Source: Bifidobacterium sp. ESL0784
GTDB taxonomy: Bacteria > Actinomycetota > Actinomycetes > Actinomycetales > Bifidobacteriaceae
DNA length: 64,000 nt
Direction: 5' to 3'
Assembly (NCBI RefSeq): GCF_029433295.1
Contig: NZ_JAQTHV010000002.1
Coordinates: 310,001-374,000, forward strand
The notes beneath the pieces are model-generated. The model searched no databases. It was given only the letters and a program-made list of their open reading frames with translations, and was not told the origin of the DNA. Both the position numbers and the translations under genes were made by a program. The stretch's first letter is position 1, and each line of letters begins with the position of its first letter. Shown in pieces: positions 21,241 to 29,556 of the stretch.

Positions 21241-22677
21241 TTATTGTTGCTTCGCAGCATCAATTTTGAACACACGCTTGGGCTGCGTGGCAACCTCGTA
21301 GTGCATGACCGAAAGCCCCTCGTCCATGGAAATGCGATGATCGCATACCAGCGAAGCAACGAAACTCGCGGTGATCCTCCTGTTCATGTCGTGGCGGGAG
21401 GGAATCGAGCAGATTGCACGCGTGTCGTCAATGAAACCGGAAAGCTTGGTGAATCCGGCGTAGGGAACCGTGGCACGGAAATAGCGCGAAATGGCTTCCG
21501 GGGAGTCGATGAACCACCATGGAGCGCCCACAAAGAACGAAGGATAGAAGCCTGCGAGCGGCGCAAGTTCACGGGAATACACCGTTTCGTCGGTGGTGAA
21601 GGCGACGAAATGGAAATCGATATTGTTGCCGTACTCGTTCAAGAGCGGGCGCAAAGCCTCGACGAACTCGGCTCGTGCAGGAATGTCACCGCCGATATCC
21701 GCGCCATAGTCGGCGTAGGAAGCGTTGTCATAATTACGGGCAATGGAGGGATGGACCGTCATGACCAAGCCGTCTTCCTGGGCCAATCTCGCCTGGTCGT
21801 TAAACAGATGGGCGCGAAGGCGGTTGGCATCACGTGAATCGATTCGTCCGGCGTACGCTTCCCGGAACAGACGACCAGCCTCGGCATCCGTGAGCCTTTC
21901 GGAATTGATGCTGATATGCGAATGGTCGCTCAGCACCGCGCCATGCTCTTTGAAGTACCGGCGCCGGCGACGCATGGCTTGCGTGAAACCTTCATAGCTG
22001 GAGGCATCCACATCGGCGGCCGAGCCGAGGTCACGGACCAACTGCGGCCAATCGGCACGGCCCGGCTCAAGATAAACGTCAGGTCTGAACGCAGGGGCGA
22101 CAAACGGCTTGAAATCCGGATCGGCATTGACCTCATCGTGAAGCTTCAGATCGCTGACGGGATCGTCGGTGGTGGAAACGAAATCCATATTGAAACGGTT
22201 GGCGAGCGCCCTCGTGCTGAATTCCGGGGTCTTGAGCATCTCGTTGAGCTCATCGTAAATCACGCCCGCCGTATCCGGGCCAAAAGCGGTATCGATGCCG
22301 AAAACGCGCACCAACGAATCCTCGAACCAATAACGCATCGGCGTTCCGGCAAAAGCAAACCAGTGCTGGCCAAGCAGCAGGAAAGCATCACGGGCCTGCT
22401 GCTCGGTGAAATGAGGCTGGTTGACCCCCAGCGCACTCAGCGCGACGCCCTGGGCATGCAGCACACGAGTGACATAATGATCGGGCGTGATGAACAAATC
22501 GGTGGGATTGGCAAAATGCTTGTCCTGTGCAAACCATCCAACGGGGATATGCCCGTGAGGGGAAATAATGGGAAGATCCTTGACCGAGGCATACAGTTCG
22601 CGTGCGGCATGCAATGTTTTTTCCTCGGCAGGAAATAGCCTGTCTGGGGATAAAGGCGTTCCTGATTTGACAGCCAT
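21241..22677 (-). CDS. uxaC: Glucuronate isomerase
   Basis: A 478-aa amidohydrolase-superfamily enzyme. It converts D-glucuronate to D-fructuronate, the first step of the Ashwell pathway. The family opening PIISPHGHIP (residues 37-46) carries the metal-binding His pair, and TPMRYWFEDSL and HSHISINSERLTDAEAGRLF are further family stretches. Length is normal. A strong ribosome-binding site, AGGAGG, lies 5 nt before the ATG. It is the first gene of the uxaC-uxuB-manD run and is divergent from the LacI-type regulator, with a 155-nt shared promoter region. Confidence 0.95.
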   Translation of the reverse strand: MAVKSGTPLSPDRLFPAEEKTLHAARELYASVKDLPIISPHGHIPVGWFAQDKHFANPTDLFITPDHYVTRVLHAQGVALSALGVNQPHFTEQQARDAFLLLGQHWFAFAGTPMRYWFEDSLVRVFGIDTAFGPDTAGVIYDELNEMLKTPEFSTRALANRFNMDFVSTTDDPVSDLKLHDEVNADPDFKPFVAPAFRPDVYLEPGRADWPQLVRDLGSAADVDASSYEGFTQAMRRRRRYFKEHGAVLSDHSHISINSERLTDAEAGRLFREAYAGRIDSRDANRLRAHLFNDQARLAQEDGLVMTVHPSIARNYDNASYADYGADIGGDIPARAEFVEALRPLLNEYGNNIDFHFVAFTTDETVYSRELAPLAGFYPSFFVGAPWWFIDSPEAISRYFRATVPYAGFTKLSGFIDDTRAICSIPSRHDMNRRITASFVASLVCDHRISMDEGLSVMHYEVATQPKRVFKIDAAKQQ

Positions 22678-22832
22678 AAAATCCTCCTAGCAGAAGCGCA
22701 ACAGACAATCCCTGGTGATTGCCCGAAAGTCCTAAATCGTGCCTCAGTTTACGCGCAGCAGCATTTGGCCGTATGCTGTTGCCATTACTTGCCAACGTAT
22801 GCTTATACTAAAGAGCAAAGGACGGCAAAAGA
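22678..22832. promoter_or_regulatory. Divergent promoter region, uxaC / LacI regulator
   Basis: The gap between the divergent starts holds TTGCCA (near 22780) and TATACT (22805-22810) on the plus strand, 19 nt apart, a plausible promoter for the regulator. CGTATGCT occurs twice (near 22771 and 22797), a possible operator pair. No perfect palindrome was seen. Confidence 0.4.
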
Positions 22833-23960
22833 GTGCACAATGACGAAATAACGGATGACGGCAAGGCCGAGAATCTTCAAGACCTATCGAAAGATTTTCG
22901 AGACAATCCGCAAGAGCCGCCTGCCGTCTTGGAGGATGCCAAGAAACCCGTCACCATCAGAGACGTGGCCCAAGCTGCCGGAGTTGTGCCGTCTACCGTT
23001 TCCCGAGCGTTTGCAAGGCCCGGCCGTGTCAGCGCCGCAACCGCCGAAAAAATCTACGAGGTCGCCGACCGGCTCGGTTATCGCTCACATACGATCAATG
23101 CGCATACCAACGACGATCATCTCAACGGGATGCTGGGTATCGTGGTGGCCGACCTCAGCAACCCGGTTTTTGCAGAATACACGCGAGCCGCACAACACGA
23201 ATGTCTCACGAACGGCTTCGGCCTGCTGGTGCTTGACTCGGAGGAAAATACCGTCATCGAACGGACCTCGATTCACATCGCCGGGCAACATATTGACGGA
23301 ATCATCCTCGCTTCGTCACGCCTTTCCGACACCGGCATCAGAAAACTTGCCCAAACCAAGCCGTTGGTGACCCTTAACCGCTCCATTCGCGGCATCCAGT
23401 CGGTGATCGCCGAGGTACAGACAGGACTGACGCAGGCGATCAATCACCTTGTCGCGCTGGGACACCGCAGTTTCACCTATCTGAGCGGTCCGGAATCGTC
23501 TTGGCAGGACGGCGTGCGTTGGAGGACGCTTTCCTCCATCTGCCTAAGACGCCACCTGAAACTGCGCCGCATTCCCTCCAATACTCCGACGTTCAGCGGC
23601 GGCTTCTGTACCGGAAACCAGTTTCTGAGCAACCCCACCGATGCCGTTATCGCCTACAACGACATCATGGCCATCGGGTTCATCGCGGCTTTGCACAGCA
23701 AGGATGTCAATGTTCCCGATGACGTGTCGGTTGTGGGCATCGACGACGTGCAGTTCAGTTCGCTGGTTTCCCCCGCATTGTCAACGGTCCGCCTGCCCCG
23801 TAAGGCGTTGGGAGTCAAAGCCGTGACCGAGACGATCGGCCTTATCCGCCATACCAAACCGCTGAACGAGCGAAAGCCCATTATGCTGGAATCGTCTTAT
23901 ATCGTGCGCGCCAGTACGGGCAGGGTCAATCCCTCTGCACTGGCTGACAAGAATTTGTGA
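22833..23960 (+). CDS. LacI family transcriptional regulator
   Basis: A 375-aa DNA-binding regulator. The helix-turn-helix TIRDVAQAAGVVPSTVSRAF starts near residue 41, after an unusually long, acidic N-terminal extension of about 40 residues. The hinge and sugar-binding core follow: GMLGIVVADLSNPVFAEY near 91, DGIILASSRL near 150 and AVIAYNDIMAIGF near 271. The start is a GTG preceded by AAAGGACGG; the first in-frame Met is well inside the helix-turn-helix core. It is divergent from uxaC, so it probably controls the glucuronate genes and perhaps the transporter and glycosidases, with a sugar acid or oligosaccharide as inducer. The effector is not visible from sequence. Confidence 0.92.
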   Translation: MHNDEITDDGKAENLQDLSKDFRDNPQEPPAVLEDAKKPVTIRDVAQAAGVVPSTVSRAFARPGRVSAATAEKIYEVADRLGYRSHTINAHTNDDHLNGMLGIVVADLSNPVFAEYTRAAQHECLTNGFGLLVLDSEENTVIERTSIHIAGQHIDGIILASSRLSDTGIRKLAQTKPLVTLNRSIRGIQSVIAEVQTGLTQAINHLVALGHRSFTYLSGPESSWQDGVRWRTLSSICLRRHLKLRRIPSNTPTFSGGFCTGNQFLSNPTDAVIAYNDIMAIGFIAALHSKDVNVPDDVSVVGIDDVQFSSLVSPALSTVRLPRKALGVKAVTETIGLIRHTKPLNERKPIMLESSYIVRASTGRVNPSALADKNL

Positions 23961-24122
23961 ACATCGACGGGAGCACCTTGCCCAAACGCCGGCGTTCCAA
24001 ATTTTTGCCTTCGAACATGCGCTATTTATTTTCCTTGGCGCTTCGCCGTGTTGTGCCGTTTTGCCATATTCCCCGTTAATCAGCTTACCTGACAGGTTAT
24101 TTAAGCGGTTTATTTAAGAAAC

Positions 24123-25325
24123 TTATTTGAGCGCCTTGCCGGCCGAACCCAGCTCCACGCAGGCCTCGACCACGCGCTTGGCCATCGCGTCCTCGGCCGT
24201 GCGACCCCACGAACGCGGGTCATAGTAACGCTTTTCGCCCACCTCGCCGTCGACTTTGAGCACGGAATCATAATGCTCGAACATATGGCCGGCAACCGCG
24301 CGGGTGAAGGCGTACTGCGTGTCGGTATCGATGTTCATTTTCACCACGCCGTAATGCACTGCGGCAGTGATGTCACCTTTCGACGAGCCCGATCCGCCGT
24401 GGAAGACCAGCATGAATGGCTTGTCGTCGTGCAAATCCGTGTCCGTATACCCAGGAGTGCTGACCGATGGACTTGCAGTCAACGGAGCAACTACACGGGA
24501 ATCCGAATCATCCGACTTGTCGAATCCCAACGCATCCCGACCTTCGGAAACCTCGGTCACAGAGGAGTTCAGGCCCCTGTTCGTGTCGCTGTATAATTTT
24601 CCCGTCTTTGCGGCGGACGCGACCTCCCGCTGGATCTCGCCCAATAGCTCCGGACGCAGCTTCACCACCCCCGGCTTGTACGCACCGTGAACGTTACCGA
24701 ACGTAAACGCCGCCATGTAAGTGCCGCGCTCCCCCAGGCCGAGCCTACGAGCGACCTCAATGCCATCGGCCGGCGTGGAATAAAGCTTCTCGTCGATATC
24801 CGCACGATGGCCGTCTTCCTCGCCGCCGACAGCACCGACCTCGATTTCAAGGACTGTACGGGCTTTGGCACAAAGATCCAGTAGGTCTTCGGCGATGTCG
24901 AGATTTTCCTTGAGCGGGACCGTCGAACCGTCCCACATATGCGATTGGAAGGCCGGCTCCCTGCCATGTGCCACCTCAACCGCTTCATGGGCAAGCAGCG
25001 GCCGCACCCAGCCATCAAGATATGGCTTGGCACAATGGTCGGTATGTAGCGCGATGGAAATATTCGGATATTTTGCGGCCACCTCATGCGCAAACGCCGC
25101 GAACGCCAGCGAACCGGTGACGCGGTCATTGACACGCTGCCCAGAAAAGTAGGAAGCACCGCCTACGGAAACCTGGATGATGCCATCGGACTGTGCCTCC
25201 GCGAACCCCTGCAACGCGGCATTGAGCGTCTGTGTGCTGGTCACATTGATCGCCGGATAGGCATAGCCGTTACGCCGCGCGGATTCCAGCATTTCACGAT
25301 ATCGTTCAGGGGTCGCAATAGTCAT
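24123..25325 (-). CDS. fba: Class II fructose-bisphosphate aldolase
   Basis: A 400-aa zinc-dependent class II aldolase. It cleaves fructose 1,6-bisphosphate to glyceraldehyde 3-phosphate and dihydroxyacetone phosphate. Metal motif LHTDHCAKPYLDGW (near residue 110) and the phosphate-binding FHGGSGSSKGDI (near 290) are clear. The start at 25325 matches the family N-terminus MTIATPERY. It is odd in that GGAGG is separated from this ATG by a single base, too close for a normal ribosome-binding site. The same bases make a three-codon frame ATG GAG GTA TGA overlapping the start. An ATG 66 nt upstream would add 22 residues not typical of the family. Confidence 0.95.
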   Translation of the reverse strand: MTIATPERYREMLESARRNGYAYPAINVTSTQTLNAALQGFAEAQSDGIIQVSVGGASYFSGQRVNDRVTGSLAFAAFAHEVAAKYPNISIALHTDHCAKPYLDGWVRPLLAHEAVEVAHGREPAFQSHMWDGSTVPLKENLDIAEDLLDLCAKARTVLEIEVGAVGGEEDGHRADIDEKLYSTPADGIEVARRLGLGERGTYMAAFTFGNVHGAYKPGVVKLRPELLGEIQREVASAAKTGKLYSDTNRGLNSSVTEVSEGRDALGFDKSDDSDSRVVAPLTASPSVSTPGYTDTDLHDDKPFMLVFHGGSGSSKGDITAAVHYGVVKMNIDTDTQYAFTRAVAGHMFEHYDSVLKVDGEVGEKRYYDPRSWGRTAEDAMAKRVVEACVELGSAGKALK

Positions 25326-25460
25326 ACCTCCATTATTGCCGCGAGCCTCGCCATCGACTTCGACGGAGGTCATCCCACATGCAAAATCTTCAGAAAACAG
25401 AAACCGGAACGAACACAAACCTCTGGACCGGCCAAAACGGCCGAAGCCGCAGACATGGAA

Positions 25461-25515
25461 TTGTCGATCGAAAATATGTGATATACTTGACAAGTCATCG
25501 CGGTTATTCTTTGAT
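25461..25515 (+). promoter_or_regulatory. Promoter(s) for tRNA-like RNA
   Basis: TTGACA (25487-25492) and TTTGAT (25510-25515) are separated by 17 nt. An alternative pair is TTGTCG (25461-25466) and TATACT (25482-25487), 15 nt apart. Either would start transcription just upstream of the tRNA-like element on the plus strand. Confidence 0.5.
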
Positions 25516-25528
25516 AGCCCAGTGAATT

Positions 25529-25596
25529 GGGGGATTAGCTCAATGGTAGAGCCCGCCGCAAGGCGGAGATGCATGGTTCGATTCCTGCCTCCTCCA
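25529..25596 (+). ncRNA. tRNA-Gly-like RNA lacking an anticodon loop
   Basis: A 68-nt element has the D-arm TAGCTCAATGGTAGAGC of tRNA-Gly type and a T-loop TTCGATT. The middle arm is CCGCC-GCAA-GGCGG: a 5-bp stem capped by a GNRA tetraloop instead of a 7-nt anticodon loop. The T-stem (GCA-T-GG with CCTGC) carries a bulged T. The acceptor is imperfect: GGGGGA pairs with TCCTCC with one G-U, and the seventh pair is a mismatch. It has its own promoter-like sequence and a hairpin plus T-run behind it. It may be a degenerate tRNA-Gly gene or a functional non-translating tRNA-like RNA. No anticodon can be assigned. Confidence 0.6.
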
Positions 25597-25605
25597 CTTT
25601 ATTCT

Positions 25606-25631
25606 TCAATCGGCAATTCGCATTGATTTTT
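25606..25631 (+). terminator. Weak terminator after tRNA-like RNA
   Basis: TCAATCG and CG-c-ATTGA form a short stem with one bulge, followed directly by TTTTT (25627-25631). The stem is weak, but its position right after the tRNA-like element fits a terminator. Confidence 0.4.
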
Positions 25632-25816
25632 CCTTTGTTTTGCGAACCACATTATTGCCCATCAACCGTTCATCGAATAACGGTAAGTCCTGAAGATAGC
25701 TCATCGGAGGGGAATAATCATTTTGGGAATAATTGGTTTTACCTCATTTGAGAGCTTCGAGCAAATGACGGTTTCACATGATTTTTATCTTCAACGAACT
25801 ATCGGAAATATCAAAG

Positions 25817-25887
25817 AGCGGATGACGGGAGTCGAACCCGCCTCTGAAGCTTGGGAAGCTTCCATTCTACCGATGAACTACATCCGC
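25817..25887 (-). tRNA. tRNA-Gly (CCC)
   Basis: A 71-nt cloverleaf on the minus strand. The acceptor is GCGGATG with CATCCGC, the discriminator is T, the anticodon stem-loop is GAAGC-TTCCCAA-GCTTC (anticodon CCC), and the T-loop is TTCGACT. All stems pair, unlike the tRNA-like element 220 nt away on the other strand. Confidence 0.92.
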
Positions 25888-26198
25888 AACGGTGCACGCA
25901 CATTGACGCGCGCATACAAAGAATGAGTCTAGCACAGAGCCGCGAAACCTGTACCGAGACGGGAAAAATCTGCAAACTACGACATGACCATTTGATGTCA
26001 TCTCAAAGATATCCGAGCAAAAAGGAATCACTCCATGCTCAATTCTGTGCAGTGCAATTGATGTATTGCAATGGTTTTACGACGCTTACATCAATCATTT
26101 GATATACGTCAGATATCTCAAATCTTAGGTATATAATCAAAGCATTATACTGGATTGTCCAATAAAGTAACCGAAATCTCGGAAAGAAAGGCGGCACC
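25888..26198. other. Non-coding stretch upstream of DUF3021 gene
   Basis: AT-rich, with no convincing frame. TATAAT at 26132-26137 could be the -10 box of the DUF3021 gene, with no clear -35 box. GATAT repeats occur at 26101-26118. No partner LytTR regulator gene or remnant was recognised here. Confidence 0.4.
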
Positions 26199-26606
26199 AC
26201 GGAACACCAAAGGACGCTTCTCGGCGCAATCGTTTTCTACGCAGTCGACGGGCTCGGTGCCGGCTCATTTTTCTTCCTGTTGGTCAGTGCCGTCGTACCT
26301 GGATGGATACCCATCAATCCGCTAAGCATTGCGACACTCTTCATGATGAGCATGCTGATCGGCGAACTGACGTTCCTGCTCAATAACGGAAAACTTGTTG
26401 GCTATATCGCCCACTGCGTGCTGACGTTCACATTCACCATCGCTTGGCTCCTGGCTAATGGCTTGGGTTTCAAAGAGATTCCCGGCGGCCTGGTGAGCGT
26501 TGTAGCCGCATTCGTCATTATCTATGCGTTGGTTTGGATTATCGTCATCACATTCAAAAGGATGAATATCAACAAAATCAACAAGAAACTCAACGAAAAT
26601 CGTTGA
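26199..26606 (+). CDS. DUF3021-like membrane protein, probable non-canonical start
   Basis: A small membrane protein with four predicted helices and a basic tail (RMNINKINKKLNEN). This resembles DUF3021 proteins, which usually sit beside a LytTR-type regulator. The nearest standard start is TTG at 26280, but that would cut the first helix. The open frame runs back to 26166 and reads TEHQRTLLGAIVFYAVDGLG. An AGAAAGG ribosome-binding site lies about 7 nt before ACG at 26199, exactly where an ATG would be expected. So the gene either uses an ACG start or has lost its start by an ATG-to-ACG change. With ACG the product is 135 aa, normal for the family. No LytTR gene is adjacent. Confidence 0.6.
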   Translation, partial: TEHQRTLLGAIVFYAVDGLGAGSFFFLLVSAVVPGWIPINPLSIATLFMMSMLIGELTFLLNNGKLVGYIAHCVLTFTFTIAWLLANGLGFKEIPGGLVSVVAAFVIIYALVWIIVITFKRMNINKINKKLNENR

Positions 26607-26668
26607 CCCCATGGAATCCGGCTTTGAAACCGATCCATATTCCATAATCTCAGACAGATAAATTTCAT

Positions 26669-26707
26669 TCGTAGTCGATAATCTCTTATTGGGATTATCG
26701 ACTACGA
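26669..26707. terminator. Bidirectional terminator between DUF3021 gene and htpX
   Basis: A 15-bp stem (26669-26683 with 26693-26707, core GTAGTCGATAATC) with a 9-nt loop lies between two convergent genes. No long U-tract is present on either strand. Confidence 0.65.
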
Positions 26708-26769
26708 GCACGTCAATTTGGACGGAAAGACGCCAGCCCATTTTCGCAACGAAGCGCCGAAATCAACAC

Positions 26770-27738
26770 TCAGTACGCGACTTGAGCCGATTCATCGGGA
26801 CCCAACCGATTGAAATGTGACCCTCTATTCGGGCCGGCGCCAACACCTTGCATCTCACGCGCCATCTGCATCAAGCGATTGATGCGTTCTTGGGTGGGCG
26901 GGTGCGTGGAAAAGAGGCGGCTGAAACCCTGCTCGGAGAAGGGGTTGGCAATCATCATCGCGGCAGCGGATTGTGTACCGGCGGTCTGCGGCATCGGGTT
27001 GGCCTGCGCGCCGGACGTAATCTTATTCAACGCCGAAGCGAGCGCGGCCGGGTCGCCGGTGAGCTTGCTGCCGTCCTCATCCGCGTCGTATTCGCGGGTA
27101 CGGGAAATCGCCAGCTGAACCAGCGAAGCGCCGATCGGCGCGAGAATCGAACTCAAGGCGACGCCAATCAGTCCGAAAATTCCGGAATCACGATCATCGT
27201 TATCTCGCCCGCCGCCGAAGAACATCAGCATATAGCCGAGATAGGTAATCACCGTCGCCATCGCACTGGCGACCGCCGAAGTGAGGATGTCGTGGTTGTA
27301 GACGTGCATCAACTCATGGCCGAGCACGCCGCGCAGCTCGCGCTCGTTCAAAATCTGGAGGATTCCCTGCGTGCAGCAAACAGCTGCGTGACGCTCGTTG
27401 CGACCAGTGGCGAAGGCGTTCGGACTCATCGTCGGAGCGATATAGATACGTGGCATTGGCTTGCCTGCGCGCGCGGAAAGTTCGCGGACGATACGGTAAA
27501 GCTCAGGCGCCTCAGCTTCGGAGACCTGTCGCGCACCCATCGAAGCAATCGAAATACGGTCTGAGAACCAATAGGAAATAAAGGTGGAGGCAAGGCCGAT
27601 GAAAATATAGTAGATAAGCGTGTCACGACTGGCTCCGGTAAGCCACCAAATGAGCATGATGATGGCCCACATCACCCCGAAAAGCAGTGTGGTTTTGAGG
27701 CCGTTCAAATGGCCATGCACTTTGATCTTGCCGTCCAT
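26770..27738 (-). CDS. htpX: Zinc metalloprotease HtpX (M48 family)
   Basis: A 322-aa membrane-bound zinc protease in the quality control of membrane proteins. Two N-terminal helices (about 18-35 and 40-57) precede the catalytic HELMH motif (His141, Glu142, His145). Two further helices follow (about 155-170 and 185-205), then the third-ligand region SRTREYDADEDG. The length is slightly above the E. coli enzyme. No clear ribosome-binding site is seen before the ATG. It appears to be a single-gene unit; upstream lies a repeat element with two hairpins. Confidence 0.93.
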   Translation of the reverse strand: MDGKIKVHGHLNGLKTTLLFGVMWAIIMLIWWLTGASRDTLIYYIFIGLASTFISYWFSDRISIASMGARQVSEAEAPELYRIVRELSARAGKPMPRIYIAPTMSPNAFATGRNERHAAVCCTQGILQILNERELRGVLGHELMHVYNHDILTSAVASAMATVITYLGYMLMFFGGGRDNDDRDSGIFGLIGVALSSILAPIGASLVQLAISRTREYDADEDGSKLTGDPAALASALNKITSGAQANPMPQTAGTQSAAAMMIANPFSEQGFSRLFSTHPPTQERINRLMQMAREMQGVGAGPNRGSHFNRLGPDESAQVAY

Positions 27739-27798
27739 AAACTAAAGCCTAACGAACCTGCCTGTACTTTTGCTGAACGCAGGCTGTGATTTCGTAAA

Positions 27799-27913
27799 CG
27801 CGACGAAAAGCACGAAAAAACGAAGAAAAACGTGCTTTTGGTCGCAGTGAATTATTGGGCGCGACGAAAAGCACGAAAAAGGGTGCTTTCTGTCGTATCA
27901 ACAGAAAGCACCC
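27799..27913. repeat. Duplicated hairpin element upstream of htpX
   Basis: A 21-nt direct repeat (27799-27819 and 27860-27880, CGCGACGAAAAGCACGAAAA plus A) begins two hairpins. The first pairs 27800-27813 with 27832-27845 with one mismatch. The second is a perfect 13-bp stem GGGTGCTTTCTGT at 27881-27893 with 27901-27913. The element lies beyond the 3' end of the ferredoxin reductase gene and may contain its terminator. The rest of the 27739-28077 gap shows no gene. Confidence 0.6.
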
Positions 27914-28077
27914 AAGACGGAAACCCGACACCACTGTCAAATAATCGAACAGTGCCAGCTAGCGGAATGGCATAGGACTGCGTCAATCGAGGCAATAGGC
28001 GAAGCAACGGCAGAGATACACTCAGCGCCAGTATGTTCAGTCCCGCCGCCGATCAATCAAATATCTCAAAGCGCCAC

Positions 28078-29556
28078 TCAGCCCAACGCGAGCGCACGCA
28101 TCTGGTCGGGGTCAATGACCTTTTTGTGCTCGCGGCCTTCCTTCGCGCCCTCGGCACGCTCGTAGGTGTCGACCTTCTTCCAGCCGGCGAAGTCGATGGG
28201 CCTGACGCCGCGGGAGGCCAGCAGACGGTCGATGGACTCGGGGTCACGATCGGCGGCGATGCAGCCTTTGCCGTTCCCGTCGGCATTCTCATCCTTGGTG
28301 AGGTCTTCGAGCATGTTGCCGACGATCAGTAGCGCGTCGGACTTGGTGGAACCGATCAGACCGACCGGACCACGCTTGGCCCAACCGGTTGCATAGAGAC
28401 GCGGGCGAACGGTGCTTTTGCCGGTTTCGGCGGTAAGCGTCGGTTCGGCGAGAATACGGCCTTCTTCATTGGCCAGCACATCGCGCTGCTCGTCGTAGGC
28501 CACGCCCGGCACGCTCGCCGGCTTGTAGCCGATGGCGTGGTAGACGGCCTCGACGGGATAATCGGTGAATTCGCCGGTGTGACGCATCACGCCGTCGGCT
28601 CCGGTTTCGGTGTGCTCGACGTGCAGGCCGACAACCTTGCCATCCTTGCCCAGCACTTCGGTAGGCGCGGAATTGAAGTGCATGTAATACTTCTTGGTAG
28701 CGGGATTGCCCTCGAAATCGACACCGCCATCGTCTTCCATGTCCTCCGCCATGTCACGGATGGCATAGAGTTCCTCGACCATCTGACGGGTCAGCTTGTC
28801 TTTGCCGGCTTGCTCGATGGTGTCATCGTCAAGGCCGAAATCGTCCTCGTTGATGATGATCTGCACGCCCGGCAGCTTCTCGAGCTCGCGCAACTCCTGC
28901 ACGCTGAACTTGGCCTGGGCCACGCCGCGGCGGATGAAGAGGTGCAACTCTTTCGCCTTGTTGGTTTTGATTCCTTCGTAGACATTATCGGGAATATCGG
29001 TACGGGCCTTGAGGTCGTCGGCGTTGCGCATCAGTTCGCGTGAAACGTCCATGGCCACGTTACCGCCGCCAATGACGGCGACCTTTTCGGCGTCAAGCGG
29101 CCAAGTGCGGGCGCCGGTGGGATAGCCGTCGTACCACTCCACGAACCGCGCGGCACCGTGCACGCCGTCGAGGTCGGCGCCGGCGATGGTCAACGGACGG
29201 TCGGCCACCGCGCCGGTGGCAAACAGCACCGCGTCATAGCGCGGCATTAAATCGTCAAGTGTCAGGTCGCGGCCAAATTCCACATCGCAATATAGGTGGA
29301 TATCAGGATTATCCAGCGTTTTCTCCAGCGCATCGGCGATGAACTTGATGGCAGGATGATCCGGCGCGACGCCGTAACGTACGAGACCGAACGGCACCGG
29401 CAGCTTTTCGAAGAGATCGATACGCGCGTTGGTCGGCAGACCAAGGGATTCGCCCTGCTTCTTCAGCTCGCGTAGGAAAATGTCGGATGAATAAACTCCC
29501 GCCGGGCCGGCACCGACGACGGCAATGCGGAGTGTGTTGCTATTGTTTTCGCTCAT
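28078..29556 (-). CDS. Ferredoxin--NADP(+) reductase, FprA/adrenodoxin-reductase type
   Basis: A 492-aa FAD- and NADP-binding oxidoreductase. It moves electrons between NADPH and ferredoxin-type partners in the cytoplasm. The FAD motif is VVGAGPAGVYSS (residues 13-24), PFGLVRYGVAPDHPAIK follows near 75, and the NADP motif VIGGGNVAMDVSREL lies near 165. All three are diagnostic of the adrenodoxin-reductase group. No clear ribosome-binding site precedes the ATG, so the message may be leaderless. No ferredoxin gene is adjacent. Confidence 0.9.
   Translation of the reverse strand: MSENNSNTLRIAVVGAGPAGVYSSDIFLRELKKQGESLGLPTNARIDLFEKLPVPFGLVRYGVAPDHPAIKFIADALEKTLDNPDIHLYCDVEFGRDLTLDDLMPRYDAVLFATGAVADRPLTIAGADLDGVHGAARFVEWYDGYPTGARTWPLDAEKVAVIGGGNVAMDVSRELMRNADDLKARTDIPDNVYEGIKTNKAKELHLFIRRGVAQAKFSVQELRELEKLPGVQIIINEDDFGLDDDTIEQAGKDKLTRQMVEELYAIRDMAEDMEDDGGVDFEGNPATKKYYMHFNSAPTEVLGKDGKVVGLHVEHTETGADGVMRHTGEFTDYPVEAVYHAIGYKPASVPGVAYDEQRDVLANEEGRILAEPTLTAETGKSTVRPRLYATGWAKRGPVGLIGSTKSDALLIVGNMLEDLTKDENADGNGKGCIAADRDPESIDRLLASRGVRPIDFAGWKKVDTYERAEGAKEGREHKKVIDPDQMRALALG

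Noticed and set aside
27799-27913. Possible CRISPR array
   Set aside because: Only two repeat copies, with unequal following sequence that forms hairpins, and no cas genes in the window.
27749-27940. Small frame of 63 codons upstream of htpX
   Set aside because: It runs through the duplicated hairpin element and has no ribosome-binding site or family.
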